Origin: Heterocephalus glaber
Lineage: Eukaryota > Chordata > Mammalia > Rodentia > Bathyergidae
Reading direction: 5' to 3'
Assembly: GCF_000247695.1 (NCBI RefSeq)
Contig: NW_004624795.1
Location: 10,210,000 to 10,273,999 of the forward strand
Length of the DNA: 64,000 nucleotides
In this document: positions 35,601 to 42,400 of the stretch, in pieces
Numbering within the stretch: position 1 is the stretch's first letter
How the letters are laid out: every line of letters starts with the position of its first letter
Translations under genes and position numbers: made by a program
The notes under the pieces: generated by a model
What the model saw: only the letters and a program-made list of their open reading frames with translations
The model's database searches: none
Told to the model about the DNA's origin: nothing

Positions 35601-37379
35601 GAATCCCAGCACTTTGGGAGACAGAGGCAGGAGGATTGCCTTTAGGTCAGCCTGGGCTACCTGGGAAGTTCAAGGACAGCCTGAGACCATGTCTCAAAAA
35701 AAAAAAAAAAAAAAGAAAAAGAAAGAAAAAAATTAACCAAATTGGCAGGCAAATACATATTTATAATTTGTGGTAATGGCATAAAAGAATATAGTGACTT
35801 GAGAGTATATAACAGAACTAATTCAAGTGGGGATTAGAGAAAGGGTGATGCAACATTTATGGTCAAGTGACACGTTTGGGATCAAGAGTATGGGAGACTG
35901 AGGAAACACCTTGTACAGAGACCCAGAAGAAAGTTTTGGGAGATTCAAAGAACTGGAAATGCCAAAACCAAGACCAAAGAAAGTTAACAGGGAATGTCAT
36001 ACCAGATGTGGAAACTAATTTAGAAGAAGTGAATGCATAATTGTGATGAACACTGCTGAGAGAGGACAAGTGGGTTGAGAATTTAACATAGATAATGGAT
36101 TAAGTAACATGGAAATCACTGATGATTTTAGTAAAAGTCATTTTGGTGAATTGATGGGGACAGAAGCCAAATTTCAGTTCGCTAAAAAGGAACCGAGGGT
36201 CAGGGATGTAGATCAGTGGCACAAAGCCTGCCTGGCAAGCACAAGGTCCTAAATTCAATCCCTGGTACTAAAAAAAAAAAAAAAAAAGAACCAAAATAGA
36301 GGCAGTAAATACAGATGTAACTTACTAGAATTTAAACATGGATAATAGGAAGCACTCTGGCAACTAGAGCATTGATGTGATTACTCCAAGTAGACATAGG
36401 ATGAAGGAATGTACTGTTGTCACACAAAATGAGACATACGAGAGCATGTATGAAAGCTGAAGGCCAGGATGTAGTTAAGAGGTAGAGGCTGAAGATTCAG
36501 GAAGAGGGAATGGTTAAAGAAGTGTTTAAGAACTCAGTAGATAGGGCAGCGGAAGCATAGAACAATACAGAGGAAAACAGACTTGAAGATTTGATGATGG
36601 TAAAATGAGATGGTTTTCACATTTAGGATGCTTAATTTAGTAAGAGTTTTTTTCTGAGAGAGATCAGTGGCTTGAGAGGGAAAGTTGTAATCATTTCATA
36701 GAGAACGAGAGACAGAACTAGAGACACACAGTAAACTGCACATGATGCTGAGGCCTTCGAAGTTGGTGACTACACTTTCATAGTGCTCTAATTTTTATGA
36801 GTTTTCAGCCATGCTTTGTGTACAAGTATATGAATGTCATGTTAGGTATACCTATTTTCTATCTGCAGACCTATGTAAGATATATACGAGTATAAAGAAC
36901 TGAAGGATATTATAGAAAAAATGTATGTTATCAAAGATGCAAGGATGACAGTTAGTCTAAAGGTTGCTCAGGAGACTAGACTGTAGTCAGAGGTTAAATA
37001 TGCCAGAATGGTAATATTTTAAAAAAATGTTTTGAAAACAAGCTGAATCATTTTTTAAGCAAGAAGCCAAGAGTCCAAAATTTGAGCTACATTTTCCCTT
37101 TAAATCAAAAGTAAATGAATCTTTCTTGAAAGGTATATGGCATGGGAACCGTAATACAATTTAAGAAAGCTAGAATCCAAGCTTCAAGACAAAGACCTTT
37201 GTGTTCAATGATGCCACCTGACCTCCCCATACAACCCTAGTTTTCTTTATGGTGCTGGCAATTACAAAGCATCCCAGAACTTCGAAACTGATACATAACC
37301 CTTTGTTTCTTTTAGAGCTATTTATGAAGAAATTGATGTTCATCTCCTCAAAGGAGCTCAAAGTAACAGTGACTGTTGA
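5503..37379 (+). CDS. TOM1L1: TOM1L1 (TOM1-like 1, SRCASM), 3' twelve coding exons
   Basis: TOM1L1 is a cytosolic and endosomal adaptor that binds ubiquitin, clathrin, TSG101 and Src-family kinases in sorting and signalling of activated growth-factor receptors. Joined coding exons: 5503-5652, 6222-6347, 7274-7378, 8908-9024, 19070-19203, 22398-22458, 22831-22948, 24252-24348, 31278-31329, 33413-33518, 33941-34022, 37316-37379. They total 1212 nt, or 403 residues plus TGA, with every junction in frame and GT-AG. In this partial protein, residues 1 to about 80 are the C-terminal half of the VHS domain, 105-108 is a PTAP motif, about 128-215 is the GAT domain, 293-297 (LLALE) is a clathrin-box match, 347-351 is a PxxP stretch, and 366-371 (NYYEVM) and 386-389 (YEEI) are tyrosine motifs of the SH2-ligand type. 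Identity and exon order match the mammalian protein as I remember it. Roughly the first 75 residues are upstream of the window. No frameshift or internal stop was seen. Confidence 0.97.
6222..6347 (+). CDS. TOM1L1: TOM1L1 exon: end of VHS domain
   Basis: 42 codons, phase 0 to 0, acceptor CTCAG, donor GTAGGA. It opens [19 protein letters not shown], the typical last VHS helix, and ends in an alanine- and glutamate-rich linker ([10 protein letters not shown]). The donor is weaker than the usual GTAAGT. Confidence 0.96.
6348..7273 (+). other. TOM1L1: TOM1L1 intron
   Basis: Single-copy-looking intron of 926 bp. The only repeat-like item is a sequence ending ACTTGCCATCACTG at 6867, which resembles the right end of a hAT miniature element but has no convincing left end. 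I see no exon. Confidence 0.7.
7274..7378 (+). CDS. TOM1L1: TOM1L1 exon: linker with PTAP (TSG101-binding) motif
   Basis: 35 codons, phase 0 to 0, acceptor TGGTAG, donor GTAACA. The encoded linker is rich in Pro, Ser and Thr and contains [14 protein letters not shown] (7310-7321) is the classical late-domain type ligand of the TSG101 UEV domain and is known in TOM1L1. The exon length is exactly that expected from the human protein. The donor lacks the usual A at +3/+4, so its strength is modest. Confidence 0.95.
8000..8400 (-). mobile_element. MaLR-type (ORR1-like) LTR
   Basis: Well-preserved copy. Read on the minus strand it contains 'TTGGAGGGTGATTATGG', 'CTATTCATCTGTGGATTAA', 'CCCTCTGACACCGTAAGCC' and AATAAA, the order seen in rodent ORR1-like MaLR LTRs. 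Confidence 0.75.
8771..8850 (-). mobile_element. ID-like SINE, reversed, well preserved
   Basis: Complement: CCAGGGATTTAGCTCAGTGG (pol III box A), GCGCAAGCGCAAGGACCC, GAGTTCGATCCCCGGTACC (box B). 57 bases upstream of a TOM1L1 exon. Confidence 0.85.
8908..9024 (+). CDS. TOM1L1: TOM1L1 exon: first GAT-domain helix
   Basis: 39 codons, phase 0 to 0, acceptor CTACAG, donor GTACCG. It starts [20 protein letters not shown], the amphipathic first helix of the GAT three-helix bundle, which binds ubiquitin and Tollip-like partners in the TOM1 family. Without splicing the frame stops about 45 bases into the intron. Confidence 0.96.
9678..9803 (+). mobile_element. B1 SINE
   Basis: 7SL-derived monomer: GCTAGGCATCGTGACACACC, TCTCAGCACTTAGAAG, GCCTGGGCTACATAGTGAG, then an A-rich tail. 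Confidence 0.8.
9960..11150 (-). mobile_element. L1M fragment
   Basis: T-rich sequence matching old L1 read backwards (for example CTTCAAATATTGCCC and the GTTCTGGGAAAATC region), split by an ID-like SINE at 10775-10861. No coding capacity. Confidence 0.5.
10775..10861 (+). mobile_element. ID-like SINE
   Basis: GGCCAGGGATTTAGCTCAGT, CTCGCAAACGCAAGGACCC and GTTCGATCTCTGGTACC, then A13; box A and box B are recognisable. Confidence 0.85.
11985..12045. repeat. (TA)n with a short duplication
   Basis: TATATA runs broken by a repeat of 'ATCAATCACTGGATATAT', about 61 bases in total. Confidence 0.9.
12071..12150 (+). mobile_element. ID-like SINE
   Basis: TGGGCTGGGGATTTAGCTCA, then CACCTGCCTCACAAGTGC and GATCCCTGGTACTGGGAG. 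Confidence 0.85.
12474..12552 (-). mobile_element. ID-like SINE, reversed
   Basis: TGGTATTGGGGATCGAACAT ... CACTGAGCTAAATCCCCAGC; complement of the same SINE. Confidence 0.85.
12914..13330 (-). mobile_element. Solo LTR candidate (class II ERV-like), minus strand
   Basis: On the minus strand it has two CCAAT boxes, a TATAAAA (13070-13076), an AATAAA (12985-12990) about 80 bases on, and a terminal ...GGGCACAACA at 12914. That order (U3, TATA, poly(A) signal, CA end) is LTR architecture. The other border is uncertain and I did not find a target duplication. No retroviral gene is attached. Confidence 0.7.
13910..14235 (+). mobile_element. LTR candidate, plus strand
   Basis: TATAAAA at 14104-14110, AATAAA at 14181-14186 and an end at ...TCTGTAACA (14235) fit the right part of an LTR, in the same direction as TOM1L1. 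The left border is a guess. The family is not identified. Confidence 0.5.
15060..15620 (-). mobile_element. LTR-like block, minus strand
   Basis: Moderately GC-rich block with TTTATT (minus-strand AATAAA) near 15254 and a complemented ATTGG/TATTAAAA pair further right, reminiscent of ERV1-type LTRs. The borders and the family are uncertain. Confidence 0.4.
18290..18400 (+). mobile_element. MER5-like hAT relic
   Basis: GGAGATTCTGAATCAGTAAG with flanking GTGCTTGTTTAAC, as in MER5. Degraded. Confidence 0.45.
18600..18850 (-). mobile_element. MIR-like SINE relic
   Basis: TTATGACAACCCTTGAGGTA, then ATTTATCAATGAGAAAAC and GTGGCACAGCTAGTAAGCAG, a MIR read backwards. Confidence 0.6.
19070..19203 (+). 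CDS. TOM1L1: TOM1L1 exon: GAT-domain core
   Basis: 134 nt: 44 codons plus two bases (AG) of a split Arg codon. Acceptor TTGACAG, strong donor GTGAGT. It encodes [20 protein letters not shown] and then [20 protein letters not shown], the conserved second and third GAT helices. Human TOM1L1 (from memory) has G where this sequence has S in KTSREMQ. Confidence 0.97.
19243..19640 (-). mobile_element. MaLR-type LTR
   Basis: The motif order is the same as in the copy at 8000-8400 (ACAAAATACCCAACACC, CAGTGGTTTCCATCC, GGCCCCACCTTCTGATAG, GTGGATTAATCCAC). It begins about 40 bases after a TOM1L1 exon. Confidence 0.75.
20655..20960 (-). mobile_element. LTR-like remnant (MLT type)
   Basis: TGTGACAAATTACCACAAAC, then TTAGTGGTTTAAATCAACAC and TTTATTATC are typical of the 3' end of MLT/MST-like LTRs in reverse. 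The far border is unclear. Confidence 0.5.
22398..22458 (+). CDS. TOM1L1: TOM1L1 exon: end of GAT domain
   Basis: 61 nt completing the split Arg codon, then 20 codons ([20 protein letters not shown]). Acceptor AAACAG, donor GTAAGT. This closes the last GAT helix (QQRLLEQNK) and starts the unstructured C-terminal region. Confidence 0.95.
22459..22830 (+). other. TOM1L1: TOM1L1 short intron
   Basis: 372 bp of AT-rich intron between GTAAGT and TTTTCAG, with nothing else recognisable in it. Confidence 0.7.
22831..22948 (+). CDS. TOM1L1: TOM1L1 exon: acidic/proline linker with DLLEL
   Basis: 118 nt: 39 codons plus the first base of a Gly codon. Acceptor TTTTCAG, donor GTAAAT. It encodes SEPSAP-like sequence, then [16 protein letters not shown] is an acidic dileucine segment of the kind used by clathrin or adaptor ligands. 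It aligns with human DLLDLSPSP (from memory). The C-terminal half is poorly conserved, as expected for a disordered linker. Confidence 0.93.
22949..24251 (+). other. TOM1L1: TOM1L1 intron
   Basis: Contains a MIR-like segment (about 23350-23540), a short CTGT/CT-rich tract (about 24057-24080) and otherwise unremarkable AT-rich sequence. No exon seen. Confidence 0.65.
23350..23540 (+). mobile_element. MIR-like SINE relic
   Basis: GGTTTCAAAGTCAGGAAAG, then TTCTGTCACCTCTTAGCC and TTATAAAATGGGAACAATTG, the order of a MIR. Confidence 0.6.
24252..24348 (+). CDS. TOM1L1: TOM1L1 exon: clathrin-box segment
   Basis: 97 nt: two bases of Gly, 31 codons and two bases of Leu. Acceptor TTCTAG, donor GTAAGT. 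It encodes [20 protein letters not shown] followed by [15 protein letters not shown] fits the clathrin-box pattern (hydrophobic-hydrophobic-x-hydrophobic-acidic) and is conserved in human. Confidence 0.95.
24760..24930 (-). mobile_element. MIR-like SINE relic
   Basis: CCTGGCACATAGCAAGTGCT ... TTTGTAGTGTACAGGAG ... GTTCACATAGTAAGTGGC, a MIR read backwards. Confidence 0.6.
25000..25560 (+). mobile_element. L1M 3' end
   Basis: Reads like old L1 3' UTR: 'TTTAGGCAATAGCAAATAAA', 'GACTGGTTAAATAAAC', 'GTGTCTGTATATGATAATAC' and 'AAGAAACTAAAAAGAACAG' in the expected order. Confidence 0.65.
26350..26510 (-). mobile_element. L1 3'-end repeat
   Basis: Pattern TTTACTAGTGCATG...GTACATGTACATAACACATC followed by a CT-rich tract. 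The same pattern recurs near 39785, 41240, 49880 and 63920 in this window. Read on the minus strand it is an A/G-rich L1-like 3' UTR. Confidence 0.5.
26515..26670 (+). mobile_element. MER5-like hAT relic
   Basis: GAAATTCTGATTCAGTAGCA followed by ATAAGCATCCCAGG and AGAGCAGTGG; this is the order of MER5-type elements. Confidence 0.55.
26925..27062 (-). mobile_element. B1 SINE, reversed, next to a truncated ID-like SINE
   Basis: TTTGAGACAGGCTCTCACTA, GCCCAGGCTGGGCTTGAACT and CCCAGCATGCTGGGATGATT are B1 read backwards. The preceding 26860-26920 is a shortened ID-like SINE in the same orientation. Confidence 0.75.
27504..27605 (-). mobile_element. B1 SINE, reversed
   Basis: TTTTGAGACTGGATCTCTAT, then GTAGCCCAGACTGGCCTC. 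The distal part is degraded. Confidence 0.75.
29051..29494 (-). mobile_element. MLT1-type LTR (ERVL-MaLR)
   Basis: Starts ATTAGTTTCCTAGGGCTACC and contains TTTATTATCTCATAGTCC and ATAATATGGGATGA; this follows the MLT1 LTR read backwards. Inserted within minus-strand L1M sequence. Confidence 0.75.
29629..29728. other. Assembly gap (100 N)
   Basis: Exactly 100 N follow a run of TA repeats and precede a T run. The round length suggests a placeholder of unknown true size. It lies inside minus-strand L1M sequence in a TOM1L1 intron and does not interrupt any coding exon seen here. Confidence 0.99.
29850..29925 (-). mobile_element. ID-like SINE, reversed
   Basis: CCAGTACCAGGGATCGAACT ... CACTGAGCTACATCCCCAGC. 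Lies in an L1M relic just right of the assembly gap. Confidence 0.85.
31278..31329 (+). CDS. TOM1L1: TOM1L1 short exon (52 nt)
   Basis: One base completing Leu, then 17 codons [17 protein letters not shown]. Acceptor ATCCTAG, donor GTAAGT. It matches the human segment QRTSQNLTSS. It is short enough to be missed by ORF searches and was found by joining the phases of the flanking exons. Confidence 0.94.
31543..31622 (+). mobile_element. ID element, classical type
   Basis: Differs from the others here: TTTAGCATGCATAAGGTCC and GGGTTCAAACCCCAGCACC, the common rodent ID form, followed by CACACA. Confidence 0.8.
31740..32780 (+). mobile_element. L2 relic
   Basis: CT-rich sequence with L2-like blocks in order: CTCACCAGCTCCCCTTC, AGTCCAAGCCACCATAG, TCACTCTGCTCCAACCACAC and the AGGGCAGGGACTTGGTCTG 3' block. 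Confidence 0.55.
32987..33050 (+). mobile_element. ID-like SINE, 5'-truncated
   Basis: Only the right half remains: CCACCTGCCTCACAAGTGCA and GAGTTCGATCCCTGGTACC, then an A-rich tail. Confidence 0.75.
33066..33103. repeat. (TG)n microsatellite
   Basis: Interrupted TG repeat directly after an ID-like SINE tail. Confidence 0.95.
33413..33518 (+). CDS. TOM1L1: TOM1L1 exon: proline-rich (SH3-ligand) region
   Basis: 106 nt: 35 codons plus the first base of Val. Acceptor TTCTTCAG, donor GTACAC. It encodes [12 protein letters not shown], the most conserved block, and ends [12 protein letters not shown]. The human protein, from memory, has LPPLPS at this place, so the exact PxxP core differs while a proline motif is kept. 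In the family this region docks Src-family SH3 domains. Confidence 0.95.
33519..33940 (+). other. TOM1L1: TOM1L1 short intron
   Basis: 422 bp, AT-rich, no repeat or exon recognised. It is bounded by GTACAC and CTAAAG. The acceptor has a weak, interrupted pyrimidine tract. Confidence 0.65.
33941..34022 (+). CDS. TOM1L1: TOM1L1 exon: NYYEVM tyrosine motif
   Basis: 82 nt: two bases of Val, 26 codons and two bases of Glu. Acceptor CTAAAG, donor GTAAGT. It encodes [20 protein letters not shown] and is almost identical to human. The tandem tyrosines in NYYEVM are candidate sites for Src-family phosphorylation and adaptor SH2 docking. Confidence 0.97.
35575..35715 (+). mobile_element. B1 SINE, well preserved
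   Basis: GAGCTGGGCATGGTGGCACA, AATCCCAGCACTTTGGGAG, GGTCAGCCTGGGCTACCTGG and CTGAGACCATGTCTC, followed by a long A tail. Confidence 0.85.
36198..36287 (+). mobile_element. ID-like SINE
   Basis: GGTCAGGGATGTAGATCAGT, then CCTGCCTGGCAAGCACAAGG and CAATCCCTGGTACT, with A18 tail. Confidence 0.8.
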
Positions 37380-37380
37380 G
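37316..37380 (+). CDS. TOM1L1: TOM1L1 last coding exon with YEEI motif and stop
   Basis: One base completing Glu, then 20 codons ([20 protein letters not shown]) and TGA at 37377-37379. Acceptor TTTTAG. YEEI (37323-37334), when phosphorylated, is the optimal Src-family SH2 ligand and is conserved in the human C-terminus. One base after the stop there is a GTAAAA donor, so splicing continues into a non-coding exon. Confidence 0.96.
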
Positions 37381-37995
37381 GTAAAAGCTTCAACTTATAC
37401 AAGTTATACTCCACAGCCCATATAATTTCAGTGTAATTATCACTTCTTGTACTCAGTATTTATAGTTCTTAAGGGACATCTGAATCGACACTCAGATTAG
37501 TGAGACTGTTACACAGAATCACTCACACTGTCATGAATTATTGTGAACTAATAAAATATTTTCTTTATTAGCTAGAAATAATGAAGCTTGGTAATGCACA
37601 AGTTGGTTTATAGTATAGAAATATTAATACAAACAAGACAAATAGAAAAAGTCCTTATTATGGAAATTAGACATTTGGCTTTAATATGAAATTAATACTT
37701 GTTGAATAGTACCAATAGAACCTATTAACTGTTAGTCCTCTAAAGAAGTCTGAGTTTTTCACATTTGTTTTGCACTGGTCATCCCGTTTATTTACTAATG
37801 GACACCTGGCCACCACTGACCTATTCATTTTATTTATTCACTTCATACCCTCCTCCATGGAAGAAAAAGCACATTCCCATCTTTTGTCCACCTGACAACC
37901 ACTTTCTAGCCCCTGAGTAGAGAAAGACAAAGAAGAATTATTAAGGAGTGCAGGAGAACAGGTGGAGATTGGCCAATTTCTTCTTTTTATTTTAG
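37381..37995 (+). other. TOM1L1: TOM1L1 intron inside the 3' UTR
   Basis: Begins GTAAAAG right after TGAG and ends TTTTATTTTAG. It contains no coding signal. The stop codon sits 1 nt from the upstream junction, well inside the distance that avoids nonsense-mediated decay. Confidence 0.7.
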
Positions 37996-38740
37996 GAGAA
38001 AGTGATGATCAGTTCACTAGCAGCACAGGATTGCCAGCTTCCTAAAGAGTAATCCCTGTCCAGCTTTGAGGCCTGAAAGACAAGACCTACCAACATGTGA
38101 AAGCCACAGCTGACCACCTCCCTCTGCCATCATGAGGTTTAAACAGAAGTGTAACAGTTCAGGGTAACATTTATGATTCCTGACAACACTCAAGATTTAC
38201 TTCAGTAGAACATGGGTGTAACAAATACTGACTTAAAACTTGAACAGAAGAAAACTGGCTTAGTACTTAGGCCAACCAGTTTAATCACAGTATCTTATGA
38301 TGTACAGGCCTTCCTGCTTTTAGAAAAGAAATCATCACATAGCTGTGATAAAAGTAGATGAAGATGTAAGCAGGAAATGTGAGAAACTAAATGTGTTATT
38401 CAGGAAGAATACTGAGTGCCTTCATTTAACTAAAATTGAATGTAAAAGTCAATTTTCACTTCTTTATAAATAATACTTTGGTTTAGAATTGTTACAGACT
38501 TGATGATTGTAGTTTATATTTCAAGTGCCCTAAACATCACTAGACTTTGCATCACATGGCCTTTAAATATGATTCTTTATAATGCTAAATGTTTTCCTTT
38601 TTACTATAATTAATATTTCTATTTGGAACAAAGACTACTGGTAAACATTTTGAATAAACTGTGCATTCACTTACATAAATTACAATGACAAATAAATTAC
38701 TATTAAAATAATTTAATAAATTGTTTTTTACAGAATTTTG
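37996..38740 (+). other. TOM1L1: TOM1L1 terminal non-coding exon (3' UTR)
   Basis: Starts after a good acceptor and has no coding frame. AATAAA signals occur at 38653-38658, 38691-38696 and 38715-38720, so the transcript probably ends between about 38675 and 38740. The exact end is inferred. It runs toward the converging COX11 gene. Confidence 0.7.
38653..38720 (+). terminator. TOM1L1 poly(A) signal cluster
   Basis: Three AATAAA hexamers within 68 bases, at 38653, 38691 and 38715. The first is followed by a T/G-containing stretch suitable for cleavage. Which one is used cannot be told from the sequence. Confidence 0.6.
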
Positions 38741-39276
38741 TTCCCAGAAGAATTTTTACTTCTATATCAGTAAACCGTCATGATCCTATCCTTAGATTTT
38801 CACATTCAGTCAATTGGAACTATGATGGTAAATGCTAGCAGCCTAGTAGATGTACTTCTTGCATTTTATTTCAATTTCATGATAAAGCAATTTCAATGTA
38901 ATTATAATACTCAGTATTTTGAATGGACAATAGCCTTAGACCTCAAAGGAAAACAATATCAAATTTGAAATAAGTTTGTAATCTTTGAGCAAGTCATTAG
39001 GGCTTAGTGATTCCTCCTTCACTTTCAGTTTCCGCCAGCTTTGTTTTATTTTGAACCATCAAACTCTTAAGTGTGTTACTGAACAATCACATACTTTACA
39101 GAGGCTTACGGGTTTCTTATGATAAAAGCTGAATCTGTTCTCTCAATTTTGAATGAGGTAAATTCACTGGATAACCATTTAACATAGAAGGTTGCAATTC
39201 ATCCTGTAGAATATTTCTCCACAAGATACATGATTTTTCAAAAATCACAAATCGGAGGCGGGATTTGGATGCTACT
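38741..39276. other. Tail-to-tail interval and COX11 3' UTR
   Basis: Between the TOM1L1 poly(A) signals and the COX11 stop. Read on the minus strand, AATAAA occurs at 39045-39050 and at 38865-38870, giving COX11 a 3' UTR of roughly 250 to 450 bases. The two genes therefore end within a few hundred bases of each other. No repeat was recognised here. Confidence 0.6.
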
Positions 39277-39459
39277 TCAGTTATAACCTGGAACTGGCAG
39301 CTTGTGTCCTTCCTTTGCTTCAAAAAAAGTATAAGAAAGAGTGATAAGGTCAACATTCACCATTCTTGGATCTTCTGCAAATTCAGGGTCGATGTAGAAA
39401 AACACTGGCATATCTACTTCTTCTTGGGGATTAAGTCTTTGTTCTTCAAAACAGAAGCA
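39277..39459 (-). CDS. COX11: COX11 exon 4: CFCF copper motif to stop
   Basis: 60 codons plus TGA (39277-39279). The acceptor reads CTTTTAG on the minus strand. It opens directly with CFCFEEQ, the copper-binding motif (39448-39459), continues with [14 protein letters not shown] and ends [10 protein letters not shown], the family C-terminus. Human has MIKVDL where this has MVNVDL. Confidence 0.98.
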   Translation of the reverse strand, partial: CFCFEEQRLNPQEEVDMPVFFYIDPEFAEDPRMVNVDLITLSYTFFEAKEGHKLPVPGYN

Positions 39460-42400
39460 CTAAAAGTCATAGAGAGGTACTTGTTTAATACATTTCTGTT
39501 ACCTGTAACAAAGAAGTAACTCATTTCTTGAGGTTAAATTCTGTGATAGAATAACACCACATTTTCATCTCAGACTGAGTTTTACTTTAAGGATTGAAAA
39601 TCAGTTCTAATCTTAAAAGCAGAAATTCATTTGGCTTGGGTCGCAGTGTCTACATAGCAAACATAAACAATGAAGATAAAAGTGGCTTGACATTTAGAAG
39701 AAATGAATTTGCAGAAATTATAAGTATGTACTAAAACATTCTAGTAAGTTTCATACTAAATAGCTAACATTCGATTTACCTGTTTTTTATTTTCATTTTT
39801 TATTAGTACATGTTAGCAGTACATAATGTTTACATTCATCTTAGGGAGTAATTACATGTACTTAACATATCTTTATTCTTTTTTTCCCTTTCCTCTACTT
39901 TCTACTCCCTCCCTCCATTTCTAGATCCCCTTCCCCCATTTTCATTTTATTTATTTTAGTCAAAGTTTGTGGCACATAATGCTTATGTGTTTTATTGTGT
40001 TTACCTGTATTTTATTAAAATACTGTCCAGCTTCAAATGGTACAACATTATATGTAGAAATTCCAATTATTGGTTTGTCAGTAGGATTCTTAGCTTTATA
40101 AAATGCCAGTGCAGTCTCTCCTGGTACCACCTGTTTTAAACATATACCCATTATCAGTACTTTAAATCTCAAACAGCTCACTTTTTTTTCCCTACTAAAC
40201 TACAGCCATATTTCTTTTCCTGTTCATCAGACTGTAACATACAATCTAAACTAATACAAAGTTCAACAAAATAAATTGTGAATATTACCCAAACCTGAGT
40301 TTCAAATTTTATTTGCATGTTAATGAAGAACCAGTGTTCTGTTATACATACTTATAGGTTATCCTCTTGCATATCTGAGGTCCTCAAGCAATAATTTGCA
40401 TGTTATTTAAAATGTGTCTAAGGACAAGCCAAGCATATCATAGCCCAAGCCTAACTACTTTATGGCACTTTAATCTAAATGTCATGATTGACCTTTTTTT
40501 TCCTTTCTGTCTTTTTTTTGACAAAGGGTCTCACCAAGTTGCTAAACTCCCTAGGCTAGGGCAATCCTGTCTTAGCCTCCCAGAGTGCTGGGATTACAGG
40601 TGTGTGCTGCTACGCATAGCTATGATTGACTCTTTTTTTTAAACAGAATACTAATATAAAACTTACCTTGATCATAGTAAATCAAATTTATAACCAGAGT
40701 AAACCTAACTGAGCAGTCTTTACTTAACCAAAAATTGTTAATGGTTGGAAAATAATAACAAGGCTTAAAAAAAATTCCCAAAGAATATTGTTACTTATAC
40801 TAATTCACTGTTAATATTATATACTACCAGGTAATTAGAATAAGCAAAATTCATAAAATTAATCATTAAAGATTCAGTCATGTTTACTAAACTGGACAAG
40901 TACTATAATTTACACGGGCTTTTCAGTAAGGGTTTAAATAAAGACTTCTCAGCTAATCCTCAGTTAATGAGAGTATTTCAGTTTAAAATCCTCCCAGGAT
41001 TGCAGTGAGTCAAAATTACAGATTAGGGCTGGGGATGTAACTCAGCGGCACAGCACCTGCCTGGCAAGCATGAGGTCCTAAGTTTGAACCCAGTACCAAA
41101 AAAAATTACAGATTAGGTCGTCCTGGATTATAATGTGACATCTACTAATACTAGGTAAGTATTTATTACTTAAAAGTCTTCCAGGTTTTTTTTTTCTCTT
41201 TTTGAGGAGGCAGGAACACTTTTGTTATAATCTATTTTTTGCTGTATTTTTAAAGTTAATTTTATTGGAACATTTTAGATATAATGATCATATTCAACAT
41301 AGGGGATTTGTACCTGTACATAATATATTTTAATTCCTCTTTTATTCCCATTTCCTTCCCTTCTCTTCAGTGATTTTCACATTTTTCATGTATCATCTAT
41401 ACCTGAGAATTCCGGGAAGCCATAGTAAAAATAGACAATCTTTTTCATTGTTTCAAACTGACATTTACTATTAAGTAACTTAAAAGTTAAGGCACATAAT
41501 CTTTTACGTTAGGTTAAAGTATATTGTAACATCAGGGCACTATCAAAAGTAGTCATTTCAAAACACTAACCGATTCATGAATAATCATAAGATTCATGAG
41601 ATAAAATTATTCATGGAATCTATATTTTGAAATTAAGTTTCAATGAGTGGAAAAAGTTTGTGACAAAACATTTTTTGCACTAAAACAAGTAATCTTCCAA
41701 TGGCTGCTTTAGTCACTCACATATATTTCTGTTTGCTGAGGTCTAAAGTTCCACTGGAGACTGGCGTGGACATCTGCATTGAAGGTGACCTTAATGATCC
41801 GATCTTTAACAGGCACCATGTTTTCAATCTGGTCCGATCCATGACCTGCTACTGCTGATCCTCCAAGTCCAGTAGTCTAGAAAAAAGATACTAAATATGT
41901 CAAAATACTTTCAGCCACTGATCTGTTTAGTGGATAACAACATTTTAAAAATGATCCAATTAGAGCCAGTTTTACATACTATCACTATTTCCTATAACTG
42001 TCAACGATTTGCCCACTTTTAGGGTGTAAAGAGCCTGTATTTGTTAAAGTGATTCCTACTTTTCAGCAATTCCTCAGTTAAAATGAGCTAAAAATTAGTC
42101 ATTCAGGAGAAACAGAGTCTTGATGAAGTTTATCACTGAAAATAGAATGCAGAATTTCAAGCATAGCTTTTTATTAAACACATCTCTTTTTATTGCTAGT
42201 ATCTTATAATTGACTATTACTCATTAAAAGCGTGTGATGGTACATGCTTGTAATCCCAGCATTCTTCGAGGCTGAGCCAGGAGCATTGCAAGTTTGAGCC
42301 CAGCCTAGGCCACTTATAGACTTAATAAGACCCTTTCTGAAAATGAAAAACAAAAGGAAGAAACTTAGAGACATGAGGAGACCCTTTCTCAAAAAAAAAA

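Larger units (their letters stand above)
34023..37315 (+). other. TOM1L1: TOM1L1 intron
   Basis: Contains a near-complete B1 (35575-35715) with a long A tail, an ID-like SINE (36198-36287) and a short (CA)n near 35437-35457. The rest is AT-rich and shows no exon. Confidence 0.65.
40131..41720 (-). other. COX11: COX11 intron 2
   Basis: 1.6 kb with a reversed B1 (about 40505-40622), a plus-strand ID-like SINE (41027-41104) and an L1 3'-end-like repeat on the minus strand (about 41240-41370). No exon seen. Confidence 0.75.
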
